Source of the DNA: Bacteroidales bacterium
GTDB lineage: Bacteria > Bacteroidota > Bacteroidia > Bacteroidales > FEN-979
Reading direction: 5' to 3'
Assembly: GCA_023229525.1 (NCBI GenBank)
Contig: JALNZC010000056.1
Location: 1 to 23,076 of the forward strand
DNA: 23,076 nt
Positions within the stretch are counted from its first letter, which is position 1. Every line of letters starts with the position of its first letter. A model generated the notes under the pieces. It saw only the letters and a program-made list of their open reading frames with translations. It was not told the origin of the DNA and did not search any database. Both the position numbers and the translations under genes were made by a program. Shown in pieces: positions 14,750-22,370 of this stretch.

Positions 14750-14830
14750 ATGATTAAATATATTTTAAAACATCCGGATTTGAAAAATGTTTATTTGTAC
14801 ATTTTATTATTGGCCTTATTATCATGGTAA
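14750..14830 (+). other. Small hydrophobic frame, 26 codons
   Basis: ATG at 14750 to TAA at 14828 encodes MIKYILKHPDLKNVYLYILL then LALLSW, a basic start followed by a single hydrophobic helix. It could be a small membrane peptide or the truncated N-terminus of a membrane protein. There is no family match I can name. The rest of 14671-14875 shows nothing recognisable. Confidence 0.3.
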
Positions 14831-14875
14831 ATGTTGAAATACAATATCATATTTGTATTTAGTCAAAAAAGTGAA

Positions 14876-15375
14876 ATGTCCAAATTTATCCTGTTTTCAG
14901 TATAACAATTCTTACAAGTTGCAACTCGACAAATAAAAAAACAAAAAAAATGGAAGAACAAAAAAATGAAACAACAAACACACCTTCAACTAACGACACA
15001 ACCCCTAAGGTAACTGGAATTGGAGGGATTTTCTTTTTTTCTGACAATCCCGAAGAAACGAAAGAATGGTATGCCAAAAATTTAGGACTTGAGATCAATG
15101 AATGGGGTACGAGTTTTGAATCCAGAAACGCTAACAGACCTGACGAGATAAATTATCTTCAATGGAGTCTTTTCAAAAAAGGGGATGAATATTTTTCCCC
15201 ATCCAAAAAAGATTTTATGATTAACTACCGAGTTCAGAATATTGAAGGACTTGTAAACAAACTCAGAGAAAACGGAGTAACCATACTTGACAGCATTGCG
15301 ACTTACGACTATGGAAAATTTGTACATATTATGGACACAGAAGGCAACAAGATTGAACTATGGGAGCCCCATTGA
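14876..15375 (+). CDS. VOC (glyoxalase-fold) protein with a frameshifted lipoprotein signal
   Basis: From ATG 14950 an intact 141-residue VOC protein is encoded: GGIFFFSDNPEETKEWYAKN (25-44), INYRVQNIEGLVNKLRENG (about 93-111) and FVHIMDTEGNKIELWEP (124-140) are the beta-alpha-beta halves of a glyoxalase/bleomycin-resistance-type domain. Upstream, ATG 14876 starts MSKFILFSV and hits a stop at 14903, while the frame of the VOC gene continues upstream as ITILTSCNSTNKKTKK. Joined by one added base near 14900 they form a normal lipoprotein signal (MSKFILFSVITILTSC). The gene was therefore probably a surface lipoprotein that has lost its signal by a 1-nt deletion, or there is a sequencing error. 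Catalytic metal ligands are incomplete. The substrate is unknown. Confidence 0.8.
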
Positions 15376-15453
15376 CAGCATTTTAACCCAAATGGACGGC
15401 AAAACAACAAAATAAAATAATGGAATAGTTTGACACAATTGGACAGAAAAGAA

Positions 15454-15542
15454 GTTGAGTAGGCAAGGGGAAATCTCACACCCAAGCCTCTCACAACCAT
15501 ACGTGAACCTCTCGATTCATACGGCTCTTCATGACAAAGACA
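15454..15542 (-). mobile_element. Group II intron 3' end, domains V and VI (minus strand)
   Basis: Minus-strand 15527-15494 reads GAGCCGTATGAATCGAGAGG then TTCACGTATGGTTG, a clear domain V (stem GAGCCGTATG / CGTATGGTT). It continues as domain VI (GTGAGAGGC ... GATTTCCCCTTGCC) and ends TACTCAAC near 15454, a common intron 3' terminus. The maturase tail lies directly upstream on the same strand (15543-15737), the standard order domain IV ORF - V - VI. The 5' two-thirds of the intron is missing. Confidence 0.88.
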
Positions 15543-15737
15543 TCATGGCAAAAAGCCAAATTTCCAGTGCTCAAACAAATTCGGATAATCGCGTGAAATT
15601 CCTTTAAGAAATTTGTAAGCAATGTACCAATGGCGTCGCCTGAATTTCCGATATTTGTTGCGTACCCATTTAGTCTGTCGGAGATTGACAGTTCTGAACA
15701 GTTTCCGTAGTTCTGATTTCCGGAATTTGGTACTTGA
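15543..15737 (-). pseudogene. Group II intron reverse transcriptase/maturase, C-terminal fragment
   Basis: The minus-strand frame gives FRKSELRKLFRTVNLRQTK then WVRNKYRKFRRRHWYIAYKF, then LKGISRDYPNLFEHWKFGFL and a stop. This is the end of a group II maturase: the conserved KWxRxKYKxFR(R) stretch and the terminal PxLFxHWxxGF are diagnostic. Only about 60 of roughly 420-600 residues remain. The frame stops upstream at 15738-15740, where sequence switches to a MazF-type gene end on the opposite strand, so the truncation point is near 15725-15740. Confidence 0.85.
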
Positions 15738-15828
15738 TCAGATTCGAACTATTGATTTGACTAGGATTATTAAAATAATTGGTAAGCTGGATATTAAGGA
15801 AATCAAGAAAGTCAAATCAATTATTTAG
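15729..15828 (+). pseudogene. C-terminal fragment of a MazF/PemK-type toxin gene
   Basis: The plus-strand frame encodes LVLDQIRTIDLTRIIKIIGK then LDIKEIKKVKSII and a stop. VLxDQIRTIDxxRLxKKIGxLxxExxxKVxxAL is the C-terminal signature of MazF/PemK endoribonuclease toxins. About 33 of 110 residues remain; the front, including the active-site Arg, is absent, replaced by the group II maturase tail on the other strand. The upstream part of the 68-codon frame (15622-15728) is antisense to the maturase and is not toxin sequence. No antitoxin gene is adjacent. Confidence 0.72.
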
Positions 15829-15981
15829 GAGACGTTTGTAGATTAATAATTTACATTTGCAATATCCCACTAAATCGTAACAAAGCCAGCCTATCGGTGC
15901 TAAACAGAAGTTCGACCTTTGCTGCTTTTAGGTCACACGTTGACTGCATTTTAGACAAACATATAAATTCAATTATCTGAC

Positions 15982-16947
15982 ATGAAACAACATTTTGGAT
16001 TTCATTTAATAATACTCCTTTTTATAATAAATCTGTCGGATTTGACTTATGGACAATTATCAGTAGCCATAACTATAGATGATGTTCCAAACACAGGTAA
16101 ATGCCAACAGGATAACTTTAAATCAACTCTTCTTCTCCATAAATTGGACTCATTGAATATTCCCGTTACAATTTTTATTACTGAAGGGTTAGTTTACAAG
16201 GGAGACAGCGTGGTTAAGAATTTTGAACTTTTGAATAATTGGATAAATAGAAGTTATACCACAATAGGATATCATTCCTCCAAACATTCTCGCTACTCTG
16301 ACGTCGGTTTAGATTCTTTTAAAATTGATGTTGAGAAAGGTAGCAGTCTTTTACGGGAATTAGCTCTGAAGTATGGTAAATCAATAGATTATTTTCGATT
16401 GCCATATAATGACTTAGGTAAGGATAGCGTTCAACATGTCAATATCATAAGATACCTCTCTTCCAAAAAATATAAAATAGCGCCTTTTACCGTCGAAAGC
16501 GCTGATTGGATGTTTAATTATATTTATGAATATTATCTTGAGAAGAAAGATTCGATAAAAGCCAATGAAATTGCTGGCAATTACATCGCAAAGACCCTTG
16601 AGTATTTTGATTTTTTTGATTCTCTTGCATTAAAGATCTACGGAAGACCAATTAACCAAATTTATTTATGTCATGATAGCAGATTAAATGCAGATTATTT
16701 ACCGGTATTATTAAATGAGTTGAAAAAGAAAAAATATAAAGTTATCAGCTTTGACGAAGCGCTACAAGATAATGCTTATAAACAAGAAGATAAATATTAT
16801 AAGAAATGGGGAATTTCCTGGGTGTATAGATGGATGAAAAATCAAGAAGAGATATCTTTTTACAATAAACCAGAGCCCAAAGATGATCTATATGATTTAT
16901 ACAAAAAATTGGTTGAGGAACAAAAGAAAAAAGGCTCATCCAGGTAA
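15982..16947 (+). CDS. Secreted polysaccharide deacetylase (NodB domain)
   Basis: A 321-residue protein with signal peptide 1-24 (LIILLFIINLSDLTYG) and a NodB-type deacetylase domain: ITIDDVP with the Asp pair 33-34 (one catalytic base, one metal ligand), metal-binding histidines in GYHSSKHSRY (H98, H102), the FRLPYND motif (138-144, normally RxPYG), and LCHDS with His231. It should remove N- or O-acetyl groups from a polysaccharide (chitin, peptidoglycan or capsule) in the periplasm or outside the cell; the closest style is the FlhD/PgaB-free 'polysaccharide deacetylase' of Bacteroidota. The C-terminal 70 residues are a charged helical tail rich in Lys, Trp and Tyr. It stands alone; the 153 nt upstream show no clear promoter. 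Confidence 0.9.
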   Translation: MKQHFGFHLIILLFIINLSDLTYGQLSVAITIDDVPNTGKCQQDNFKSTLLLHKLDSLNIPVTIFITEGLVYKGDSVVKNFELLNNWINRSYTTIGYHSSKHSRYSDVGLDSFKIDVEKGSSLLRELALKYGKSIDYFRLPYNDLGKDSVQHVNIIRYLSSKKYKIAPFTVESADWMFNYIYEYYLEKKDSIKANEIAGNYIAKTLEYFDFFDSLALKIYGRPINQIYLCHDSRLNADYLPVLLNELKKKKYKVISFDEALQDNAYKQEDKYYKKWGISWVYRWMKNQEEISFYNKPEPKDDLYDLYKKLVEEQKKKGSSR

Positions 16948-17261
16948 CCCGGTTACCACTGGCCCCACTAAGACGCCGATCATATATAACCTCATCCATA
17001 TGATTATCGTACCCTTTCTGATCTTTATCCGTTTCATAACAATCTCGATATTATTTTTATTTAGGTATAAACGAATAATTTTGCCTGACCAATTAAAACT
17101 CATCCAGCATCCTTGATCCTGCATCCTGAATCCTGGATCGGGAGCGAAGCGACCTTTCATCCGGTATCCTGTAACCAGCATCCATCATATAGCATCTAAT
17201 GATCATTGATCGTTAAAACAAATTATCCAAGTGAATAGTCGGCAACTTAGTGTTACCTTCA
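16948..17261. other. 314-nt intergenic region with dispersed repeat (inverted)
   Basis: About 17105-17185 holds CATCCTTGATCCTGCATCCTGAATCCTGG, then ATCGGGAGCGAAGCGACC, then further CATCC/GTATCC units. This is the reverse orientation of the repeat family at 2325-2420 (7-bp units plus the GGTCGCTNCGCTCCCGAT core). The rest is AT-rich and shows no gene I can support. Confidence 0.7.
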
Positions 17262-17975
17262 ATGAAAAAACCAACAATATTATTACCCCTTCTTTTGCTG
17301 GCTCTTTCAACAATCTATGCCCAGGCACCTAAAAAGGACAGAGTCATAGATATTGATGGAAATGTTTACCAAACTGTTATAATTGGCAATTATGAGTGGA
17401 TGGCTAATAATCTTAGAACCACCACTTACAACGACGGCACAAAAATACCCAAGGTTTCCGACAGCATCACATGGTCAGGCTTAAGCAGTGATGCTTACTG
17501 CTGGTACAACAATGACGAGAGTAATGCCGATGCCTATGGTGCGCTTTACAACTGGTATGCTGTAAACACGGCTAAGCTTTGCCCTGATGGGTGGCGGGTA
17601 CCTTCAGATAATGAGTGGAAGTTCCTGGAGGGTTCCGTTGATATACAGTACGGCATTGGCGACGCTGTTTGGGATGACATAGGGTTGCGGGGAAACGACG
17701 TCGGTCAACGACTTAAGTCAAAGTCGGGCTGGAGATCAGGCAGTAATGGCTCGGATGAATTCGGATTCTCTGCTTTACCGTGTGGTGAGCGCCTTATCAG
17801 TGGCCGCTACTTCATAGCAGGCAGCAACGGCTTCTGGTGGAGCAATACCGGGTACAGTGAATCCAGGGCTTGGTACCGGAGCTTGATCTATGCCTTCGAA
17901 GATATCTTTCGCCTCGGCCATGATAAAAGGTTCGGTTTCTCAGTCCGTTGTCTTAGGGATAAGCAGATAAATTAA
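17262..17975 (+). CDS. Secreted FISUMP-domain protein
   Basis: A 237-residue protein: signal peptide 1-20 (MKKPTILLPLLLLALSTIYA) and a full FISUMP domain (Fibrobacter succinogenes major paralogous domain). Seen in order: DIDGNVYQTVIIGNYEWMANNL, the TYNDGTKIP segment, AYCWYNNDESNADAYGALYNWYAV, CPDGWRVPSDNEWKFLE, GFSALPCGERL, FWWSNT and FGFSVRCLRD. The domain is common in surface proteins of Fibrobacter and Bacteroidota and is thought to act in adhesion or polysaccharide contact; a defined function is not established. I start at ATG 17262, where the signal peptide begins, rather than the GTG four codons earlier. It is not in an obvious operon. Confidence 0.9.
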   Translation: MKKPTILLPLLLLALSTIYAQAPKKDRVIDIDGNVYQTVIIGNYEWMANNLRTTTYNDGTKIPKVSDSITWSGLSSDAYCWYNNDESNADAYGALYNWYAVNTAKLCPDGWRVPSDNEWKFLEGSVDIQYGIGDAVWDDIGLRGNDVGQRLKSKSGWRSGSNGSDEFGFSALPCGERLISGRYFIAGSNGFWWSNTGYSESRAWYRSLIYAFEDIFRLGHDKRFGFSVRCLRDKQIN

Positions 17976-18130
17976 ATCTTTAATCATTGAATGCAGAAGA
18001 TGGAGCTTCGGATACAACATTCCTGAAATCAATTGGTATGAACCCCAAAGCAGGCCCTGAACCCGGATTCCGTCCTAAGGGGCGGTAAATTTACCTAGAG
18101 GTGATTGAATTAGATTTTTTTACCTTGCAT

Positions 18131-18157
18131 ACATATAAAACAATTGATTTTATATGT
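18131..18157. promoter_or_regulatory. Perfect 10-bp inverted repeat upstream of the PQQ-type gene
   Basis: ACATATAAAA and TTTTATATGT are separated by 7 nt (CAATTGA, itself nearly palindromic), 40 nt before the ATG at 18198. It could be an operator for a dimeric regulator or, as RNA, a weak AT hairpin. No Bacteroidota -7 box is evident close by. Confidence 0.5.
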
Positions 18158-18197
18158 CCCACAAATATGAAGTCGTCATGTATAACCAGGATAAAAT

Positions 18198-19925
18198 ATG
18201 AATACTGATAAAAATAACAAGGGATTAACTCAACAGAAGCTGCTGAGGGTATGGCCGGGTGTGGTCATCGTAATACTTCAGTGGATGATCAGGTTTGGCC
18301 TCCCTGTTATTATACCCGATGCTATGGTATTCGGTGTAATGGGCGGACTTTTATTTGGGTTGTTGATCGTTGTTTGGTGGGCCTTCTTTAGCAGGGCGCC
18401 CCGGTTTGATCGCTGGTTTGCTGTTGTTCTGATGATTGCAGCGCTGGCTGCGACATCGCAAATCATCCACAAGTCGATTGCAACAGCGATGATGGGAATC
18501 ATGTTCGCCGTATATTCAGTTCCGGTGCTAAGCCTTGCTTTTGTTGTATGGGTGGTGGCCTGCCGTCGCCTCTCCAACAGACCCCGGCGTGCCATCATGG
18601 TCGCAACCATCCTGCTCGCATCCGGATTCTGGGTTTTTCTCCGTACAGAAGGAATGACCGGTGAAGCCCGTCAAGATTTTGTATGGAGGTGGGCGAAGTC
18701 ATCCGAGCAACAACTGCTTGAACAAACCGAAGACAGGCTAATACCAATAATGCAGGATTCAGCAGAAATGGCAAAAGAAGCTGAGTGGCCGGGTTTTCGG
18801 GGACTTAACCGGGATGGCATCACACATGGAGTGAGGATCAGGACCGATTGGTCAAAATCTCCACCGGTTGAGATGTGGCGCCGTTCTGTCGGACCGGGTT
18901 GTTCGTCCTTTGCAATCCATAGCGCTTTACTTTTTACCCAGGAACAGCGCGGTGAATACGAGATGGTTACCTGCTACAACCTGAATACCGGCGAGCCGGT
19001 GTGGCGACATAGTGACTCAGCCCGTTTCTGGGACTCACATGCCGGTGCCGGTCCTCGTTCGACACCAACCCTGCACAAGGATCGCGTCTATACATTAGGT
19101 GCAACAGGCATACTGAATGTGCTTGATGCACGTGACGGTAAGGTTGTTTGGTCGCGTAATGCAGCACAAGATACCAAAGTAAAGATACCAGGTTGGGGAT
19201 ATACGGGTTCGCCTTTGGTGGTCGACAGCGTCGTCATCGTTGCTATTGCAGGCAAACTCGTTGCGTATGACATTGTTACCGGCCATCAGCGCTGGTCTAG
19301 CCCAGATGGTGGAGAAAGCTACAGTTCTCCACATTTATTGACAATCGATGGCGTCAGGCAGATTTTATTTATGAATGGAGCCGGTGCAACCTGCTATGCA
19401 CCGGTTGATGGCAAAGAGCTTTGGAAGTTCCCGATGACAGGCGCTCAGATTGTTCAGCCGGCATGGATCAATGAAAGCGATATCCTGGTTGGCGAACCGG
19501 ATTTAAAAGGGATACGGCGTATCTCGGTTAAAAGTAGAGCCGGCGGATGGTCCGTCAAAGAGCGCTGGACTTCAAACGGGTTGAAACCGTACTTTAATGA
19601 CTTTGTCATTCACAAAGGTTATGCTTTCGGATTTGATGGCCCCAATCTCGCGTGCATCAATATAGAGAAAGGCAATCGCAAATGGAAAGGCGGACGTTAT
19701 GGAGGCCAGCTTATCCTGCTGGCCGATCAGGACTTGCTGCTGGTGCTGTCGGAGAAAGGAGAACTTGCGTTGGTTATGGCGACCCCTGAACAATTCAAAG
19801 AACTTGCCCGGTTCCCCGCAATTAAGGGCAAGACCTGGAATCACCCAGTATTGGTCGGCAATGTCCTGGTAGTACGCAACTCCAACGAAATGGCCGCATT
19901 CCGGTTGCCCCTTGCGGGTTACTAA
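18198..19925 (+). CDS. Membrane-anchored PQQ-type beta-propeller protein
   Basis: A 575-residue protein. About five transmembrane helices occupy residues 18-150 (for example VIVILQWMIRFGLPVIIP and VFGVMGGLLFGLLIVVWWAF), followed by an exported or periplasmic PQQ-like beta-propeller from about residue 195: WPGFRGLNRDG, then repeated blades such as CYNLNTGEPVWRH, VLDARDGKVVWSRN, AYDIVTGHQRWSS and APVDGKELWKFP, the last pattern (DxxTGxxxW) being the PQQ/BamB blade signature. Proteins starting 'WPxFRGxxRDG' are abundant in Planctomycetota, Verrucomicrobiota and Acidobacteriota and are usually scaffold or binding proteins without a bound PQQ. G+C looks higher than in nearby genes, which suggests lateral gain. 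A fused five-helix anchor in front of the propeller is unusual. No catalytic residues were identified. Confidence 0.85.
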   Translation: MNTDKNNKGLTQQKLLRVWPGVVIVILQWMIRFGLPVIIPDAMVFGVMGGLLFGLLIVVWWAFFSRAPRFDRWFAVVLMIAALAATSQIIHKSIATAMMGIMFAVYSVPVLSLAFVVWVVACRRLSNRPRRAIMVATILLASGFWVFLRTEGMTGEARQDFVWRWAKSSEQQLLEQTEDRLIPIMQDSAEMAKEAEWPGFRGLNRDGITHGVRIRTDWSKSPPVEMWRRSVGPGCSSFAIHSALLFTQEQRGEYEMVTCYNLNTGEPVWRHSDSARFWDSHAGAGPRSTPTLHKDRVYTLGATGILNVLDARDGKVVWSRNAAQDTKVKIPGWGYTGSPLVVDSVVIVAIAGKLVAYDIVTGHQRWSSPDGGESYSSPHLLTIDGVRQILFMNGAGATCYAPVDGKELWKFPMTGAQIVQPAWINESDILVGEPDLKGIRRISVKSRAGGWSVKERWTSNGLKPYFNDFVIHKGYAFGFDGPNLACINIEKGNRKWKGGRYGGQLILLADQDLLLVLSEKGELALVMATPEQFKELARFPAIKGKTWNHPVLVGNVLVVRNSNEMAAFRLPLAGY

Positions 19926-20051
19926 AGCGACTGATGCAGAAAAAGGCCAATCAAGTGTCCGACAGGGAAATTCAAAAAGTAATTCATATACGAACTAAGT
20001 ATTTTGAAGACAAAGAATTAAATAAAAATAAAAAGAAATGAGAACACATAC

Positions 20052-21359
20052 ATGAAAAACCCCCTCCTCCTACTCCTTCTCCTGAGCTTCCTAACCCTGC
20101 AAAGTCATTCGCAGGTACAAGTAAAAATCGGTAAATCAACTGAAATAATTTATCCGGTTACCCCAAATGAGACCAACGATCTTGATGAACTGATCCCACT
20201 TGGTTGCATGTTGAGAGATAAAAAAGTCGTGGGAATGGGTGAAGCAACCCATGGTACCAGAGAATTTTTCAATATGAAAGCCAAGATGTTTAAATTCCTG
20301 GTCACCTATTGCGGATACCGGATTTTAGCCATTGAAGCCACCTTTGGGGGAACCCTTAAAGTGAATGATTATGTGTTATATGGAAAAGGCAATGTGTTGA
20401 GTGCGATGAAAGGGATGGAATTCTGGACATGGGATACGGAAGAAGTTAAAGACCTCATTGAATGGATACGAACATACAATGATGGCAAACCCGACAAGGA
20501 AAAGCTGAAATTTTATGGTTTCGATTGCCAGTCGTTCAAAGGTCCGGCCGATGCTCTGGTGGATTATGTCAAAGAATTCGACAAACAAAACCCGGATGAA
20601 TTTTTGAAAGGTTTGTCAGTCCTGAACGACAGCAGCTATCTCTATTTTTACACCCTTAAACCCGATAAATCTTCACAGCAGGGGATTTCCCAGATTCATG
20701 GGATTATATCGTTTCTTCAAACATGGTTTCAGGGAAAAGAGAATAGTTACATCTCCGCCGGAGGAAGGACTAAGTTTGAATTGGCCAGGCATAATATTGA
20801 AGTTTTAAAACAGGCGTTGCTCCTGAGAGAAAGTTCAGAAAAAAAATATGGTTTCCGCAGGGATAGTTCTATGGCACAAAACGTACGATGGATCTATGAA
20901 CTGGAACATCAAGAAGTCTTTGCATGGGCTCACAACGCCCATATAAGTAACAATGCGAAGTATTATTTCAATAAGGATAAGACTATGGGGGCTTATCTTA
21001 ATGATATTTTCGGAGAAACGTATTTTAATATAGGTTTTGTATTTAATCAGGGAAGTTTCCAGGCCTATAATAAAGTAGGAGGAAAATTGCAGGAATTCAT
21101 AGTTCCTGAAAACAAGAAGAACACCTTGGCAATAGGGCTGTCCCATACAGGAATTGATGCCTTTTTTATCGATCTGACCTCAACAAACAACAAAATGTTT
21201 CAAAATTCTAAACAGGCTTATAGCATAGGGGCTGTGTTTATTCCCGAGCATTGGTACATGTTTGCACAAGTAATTACAGCAAAACAGCAATTCGACGGAT
21301 TGATCTTTATCAATAAAACAACCTGCGCTATACCCATCATCAGAAAATCTACGAATTAA
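20052..21359 (+). CDS. Erythromycin esterase-family protein, exported
   Basis: A 435-residue protein with a signal peptide (MKNPLLLLLLLSFLTLQSHS) and an erythromycin-esterase (Ere/SuccB) domain. The hallmark GEATHG is at 63-68 (Glu64, His67), followed by AIEA (93-96), FYGFDCQ (154-160), RRDSSMAQN (269-277) and WAHNAHI (292-298), which supply the metal-independent His/Glu active site described for EreB-type enzymes. Many Bacteroidota members are not macrolide esterases, so resistance should not be assumed; a hydrolase acting on an unknown ester or phosphorylated compound is equally likely. Its first 66 codons are duplicated at 6962. A 5-codon frame (MRTHT) overlaps its start codon (20038-20055). 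The stop is followed by a 137-nt gap. Confidence 0.9.
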   Translation: MKNPLLLLLLLSFLTLQSHSQVQVKIGKSTEIIYPVTPNETNDLDELIPLGCMLRDKKVVGMGEATHGTREFFNMKAKMFKFLVTYCGYRILAIEATFGGTLKVNDYVLYGKGNVLSAMKGMEFWTWDTEEVKDLIEWIRTYNDGKPDKEKLKFYGFDCQSFKGPADALVDYVKEFDKQNPDEFLKGLSVLNDSSYLYFYTLKPDKSSQQGISQIHGIISFLQTWFQGKENSYISAGGRTKFELARHNIEVLKQALLLRESSEKKYGFRRDSSMAQNVRWIYELEHQEVFAWAHNAHISNNAKYYFNKDKTMGAYLNDIFGETYFNIGFVFNQGSFQAYNKVGGKLQEFIVPENKKNTLAIGLSHTGIDAFFIDLTSTNNKMFQNSKQAYSIGAVFIPEHWYMFAQVITAKQQFDGLIFINKTTCAIPIIRKSTN

Positions 21360-21484
21360 ATTTTTCTTCCAGTTTGATGCGGTAAGTTATGATCTGGTGC
21401 AGCTGATAATTGAAAATGCGGGGAAGTGAGATGTATAATCCGGTGGCTTACATATAGCGTGTATCTGATTTTCCAAGTATTTCG

Positions 21485-21492
21485 TATCTTTG
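21485..21492 (+). promoter_or_regulatory. TATCTTTG -7 box immediately before the DUF6922 start
   Basis: Exact TAnnTTTG match whose last base is 4 nt before the ATG at 21497. With the usual start site a few bases after the box, the transcript would begin at or next to the start codon, i.e. leaderless or nearly so. A -33 TTTG is not clear at the normal spacing. Confidence 0.5.
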
Positions 21493-21496
21493 ATTA

Positions 21497-21796
21497 ATGG
21501 AGAAAAAACTGTTAAACCTCAGTTCGGGATTATTTTGGGATGTGGAGGTTGCATCTCTTGATAGTTCACGGGATGCAGGTTTTATTATCACTCGTGTTCT
21601 AATGCATGGGACGGGGAATGATTGGAACGTGATAAAATCCCATTATGGGTTGGAACGTATCAGAAATGTTGCTTTAGCTGCCAGGTATCTGGATAAAAAA
21701 ACACTTGCATTCTGCAGCGTTATTTTTTCAATACCGATAAATAAATTCAGATGTTACATCTTCAGGCAATTGATTCAGGGAGCTTGGAATTATTAA
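21497..21796 (+). CDS. DUF6922-family antitoxin-like protein
   Basis: A 99-residue protein with the layout of DUF6922: SGLFWDVEVASLD (about 10-22), GFIITRVLMHGTGNDWN (28-44), LERIRNVALAARYLDKKTL (51-69) and the closing FSIPINKFRCY (77-87), matching 'LFWDVDxxKLD...FIIERVLxYGxxxDW...IxxVVxxSRxLxxKTxxFWxxxFxIPxxxxRCY'. Members usually sit directly before a nucleotidyltransferase of the AbiEii/AbiGii type and are thought to be the antitoxin. Here the following toxin gene starts inside this one (21751, 45-nt overlap) but is broken after 29 codons, so the antitoxin stands alone. The protein itself appears full length. Confidence 0.78.
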   Translation: MEKKLLNLSSGLFWDVEVASLDSSRDAGFIITRVLMHGTGNDWNVIKSHYGLERIRNVALAARYLDKKTLAFCSVIFSIPINKFRCYIFRQLIQGAWNY

Positions 21797-21840
21797 AGAA
21801 GATCATGTTGAACCCTTCTTTTAGGGATTTTTCAACGTGA
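21751..21840 (+). pseudogene. N-terminal stump of an AbiEii/AbiGii-type nucleotidyltransferase toxin
   Basis: Starting at ATG 21751, in the frame expected after a DUF6922 gene, the sequence reads MLHLQAIDSGSLELLKKIML then NPSFRDFS, Thr and stop. Typical members begin 'MLHxxxVxxxTLELLKxLxxxPxLxDFxLVGGTALAL'; the match ends exactly before the catalytic-fold LVGGTALAL segment, where a TGA occurs. The nucleotidyltransferase core is absent downstream, so the toxin is destroyed by truncation. Confidence 0.7.
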
Positions 21841-22160
21841 TATCCGCTCTTCTGCACAGATAGTATCTACCGGAATATTCACAGATGGTTATTTATGTAC
21901 TTATATTGACAGAAATTTCCGGAAAGGTCACACAAAATAAAGCAATTGTTAATAAACTGTTTTGGTATTGTTTCGGCAGTATCTAAACATTTCCTTACTT
22001 TTATAAGGATTTTCGACGGAATGGATGCGCGTGATAACGGAGCATCCGGTAAACGGAAAATGTACCCGTCTTTCTTTTCATCCGGGAAATTTTACCCTTA
22101 TCACACTGAAAAAATCGTTATCGATACTCCGAAAAATGATTGGAAACTTGAATTGACATC
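21841..22160. other. 320-nt intergenic region with a diverged piece of the structured repeat
   Basis: About 21943-22020 aligns with the right half of the 328-nt element (ATTGTT..., TGTTTTGGTA.TGT, GTAT.TAAA, TTACTTT, ATTTTCG.CGG) at roughly two-thirds identity by eye. The remainder (21841-21942 and 22021-22160) shows no gene; an 85-codon frame at 21946 crosses the repeat and overlaps the next gene, and I do not accept it. Confidence 0.5.
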
Positions 22161-22370
22161 ATGGCAGATCAACCCCGACTCGCACGTCTTTTACGTCTGT
22201 TGATGATGCTTTCGGGCAGTTTCGGCAATAGTGTAAATGAGATTGCCCGGCAATTGGAAATAACGCAACGTACAGCGTACCGTTATATCGAGACTCTGCG
22301 TGATGCCGGATTTATTATTACACGAAACAACAACATGATAAGGGTTGATAAAGAAAGTCCCTATCTTTAA
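22161..22370 (+). pseudogene. WYL-type (YafY-like) regulator truncated after the HTH domain
   Basis: A 69-codon frame encodes a complete N-terminal winged-helix domain: RLLRLLMMLSG, NSVNEIARQLEITQRTAYRY, IETLRDAGFIITRNNNMIRV, then DKESPYL and stop. This matches the start of WYL-domain regulators ('LLRLLxLLSGN..TVxEIAExLxxSxRTxYRYIxxLxxAGFxVxxxxxxYRxxKxSPYFKD'), which are about 300-330 residues; the ligand-binding WYL and C-terminal domains are missing. The TAA ends at 22370 and the first CRISPR repeat starts at 22371. A short DNA-binding product may still be made, but loss of the sensor suggests a decayed gene. Confidence 0.8.

Noticed and set aside
20052..21359. Calling the esterase-family gene a macrolide resistance gene
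   Set aside because: The family motif is present, but many environmental members have other or unknown substrates and sequence alone cannot settle this.
21560..22320. Shared RDAGFIITR peptide in the DUF6922 protein and the truncated WYL regulator as a sign of duplication
   Set aside because: Flanking residues belong to two different families and align to each family's own consensus; the match is best explained by chance.
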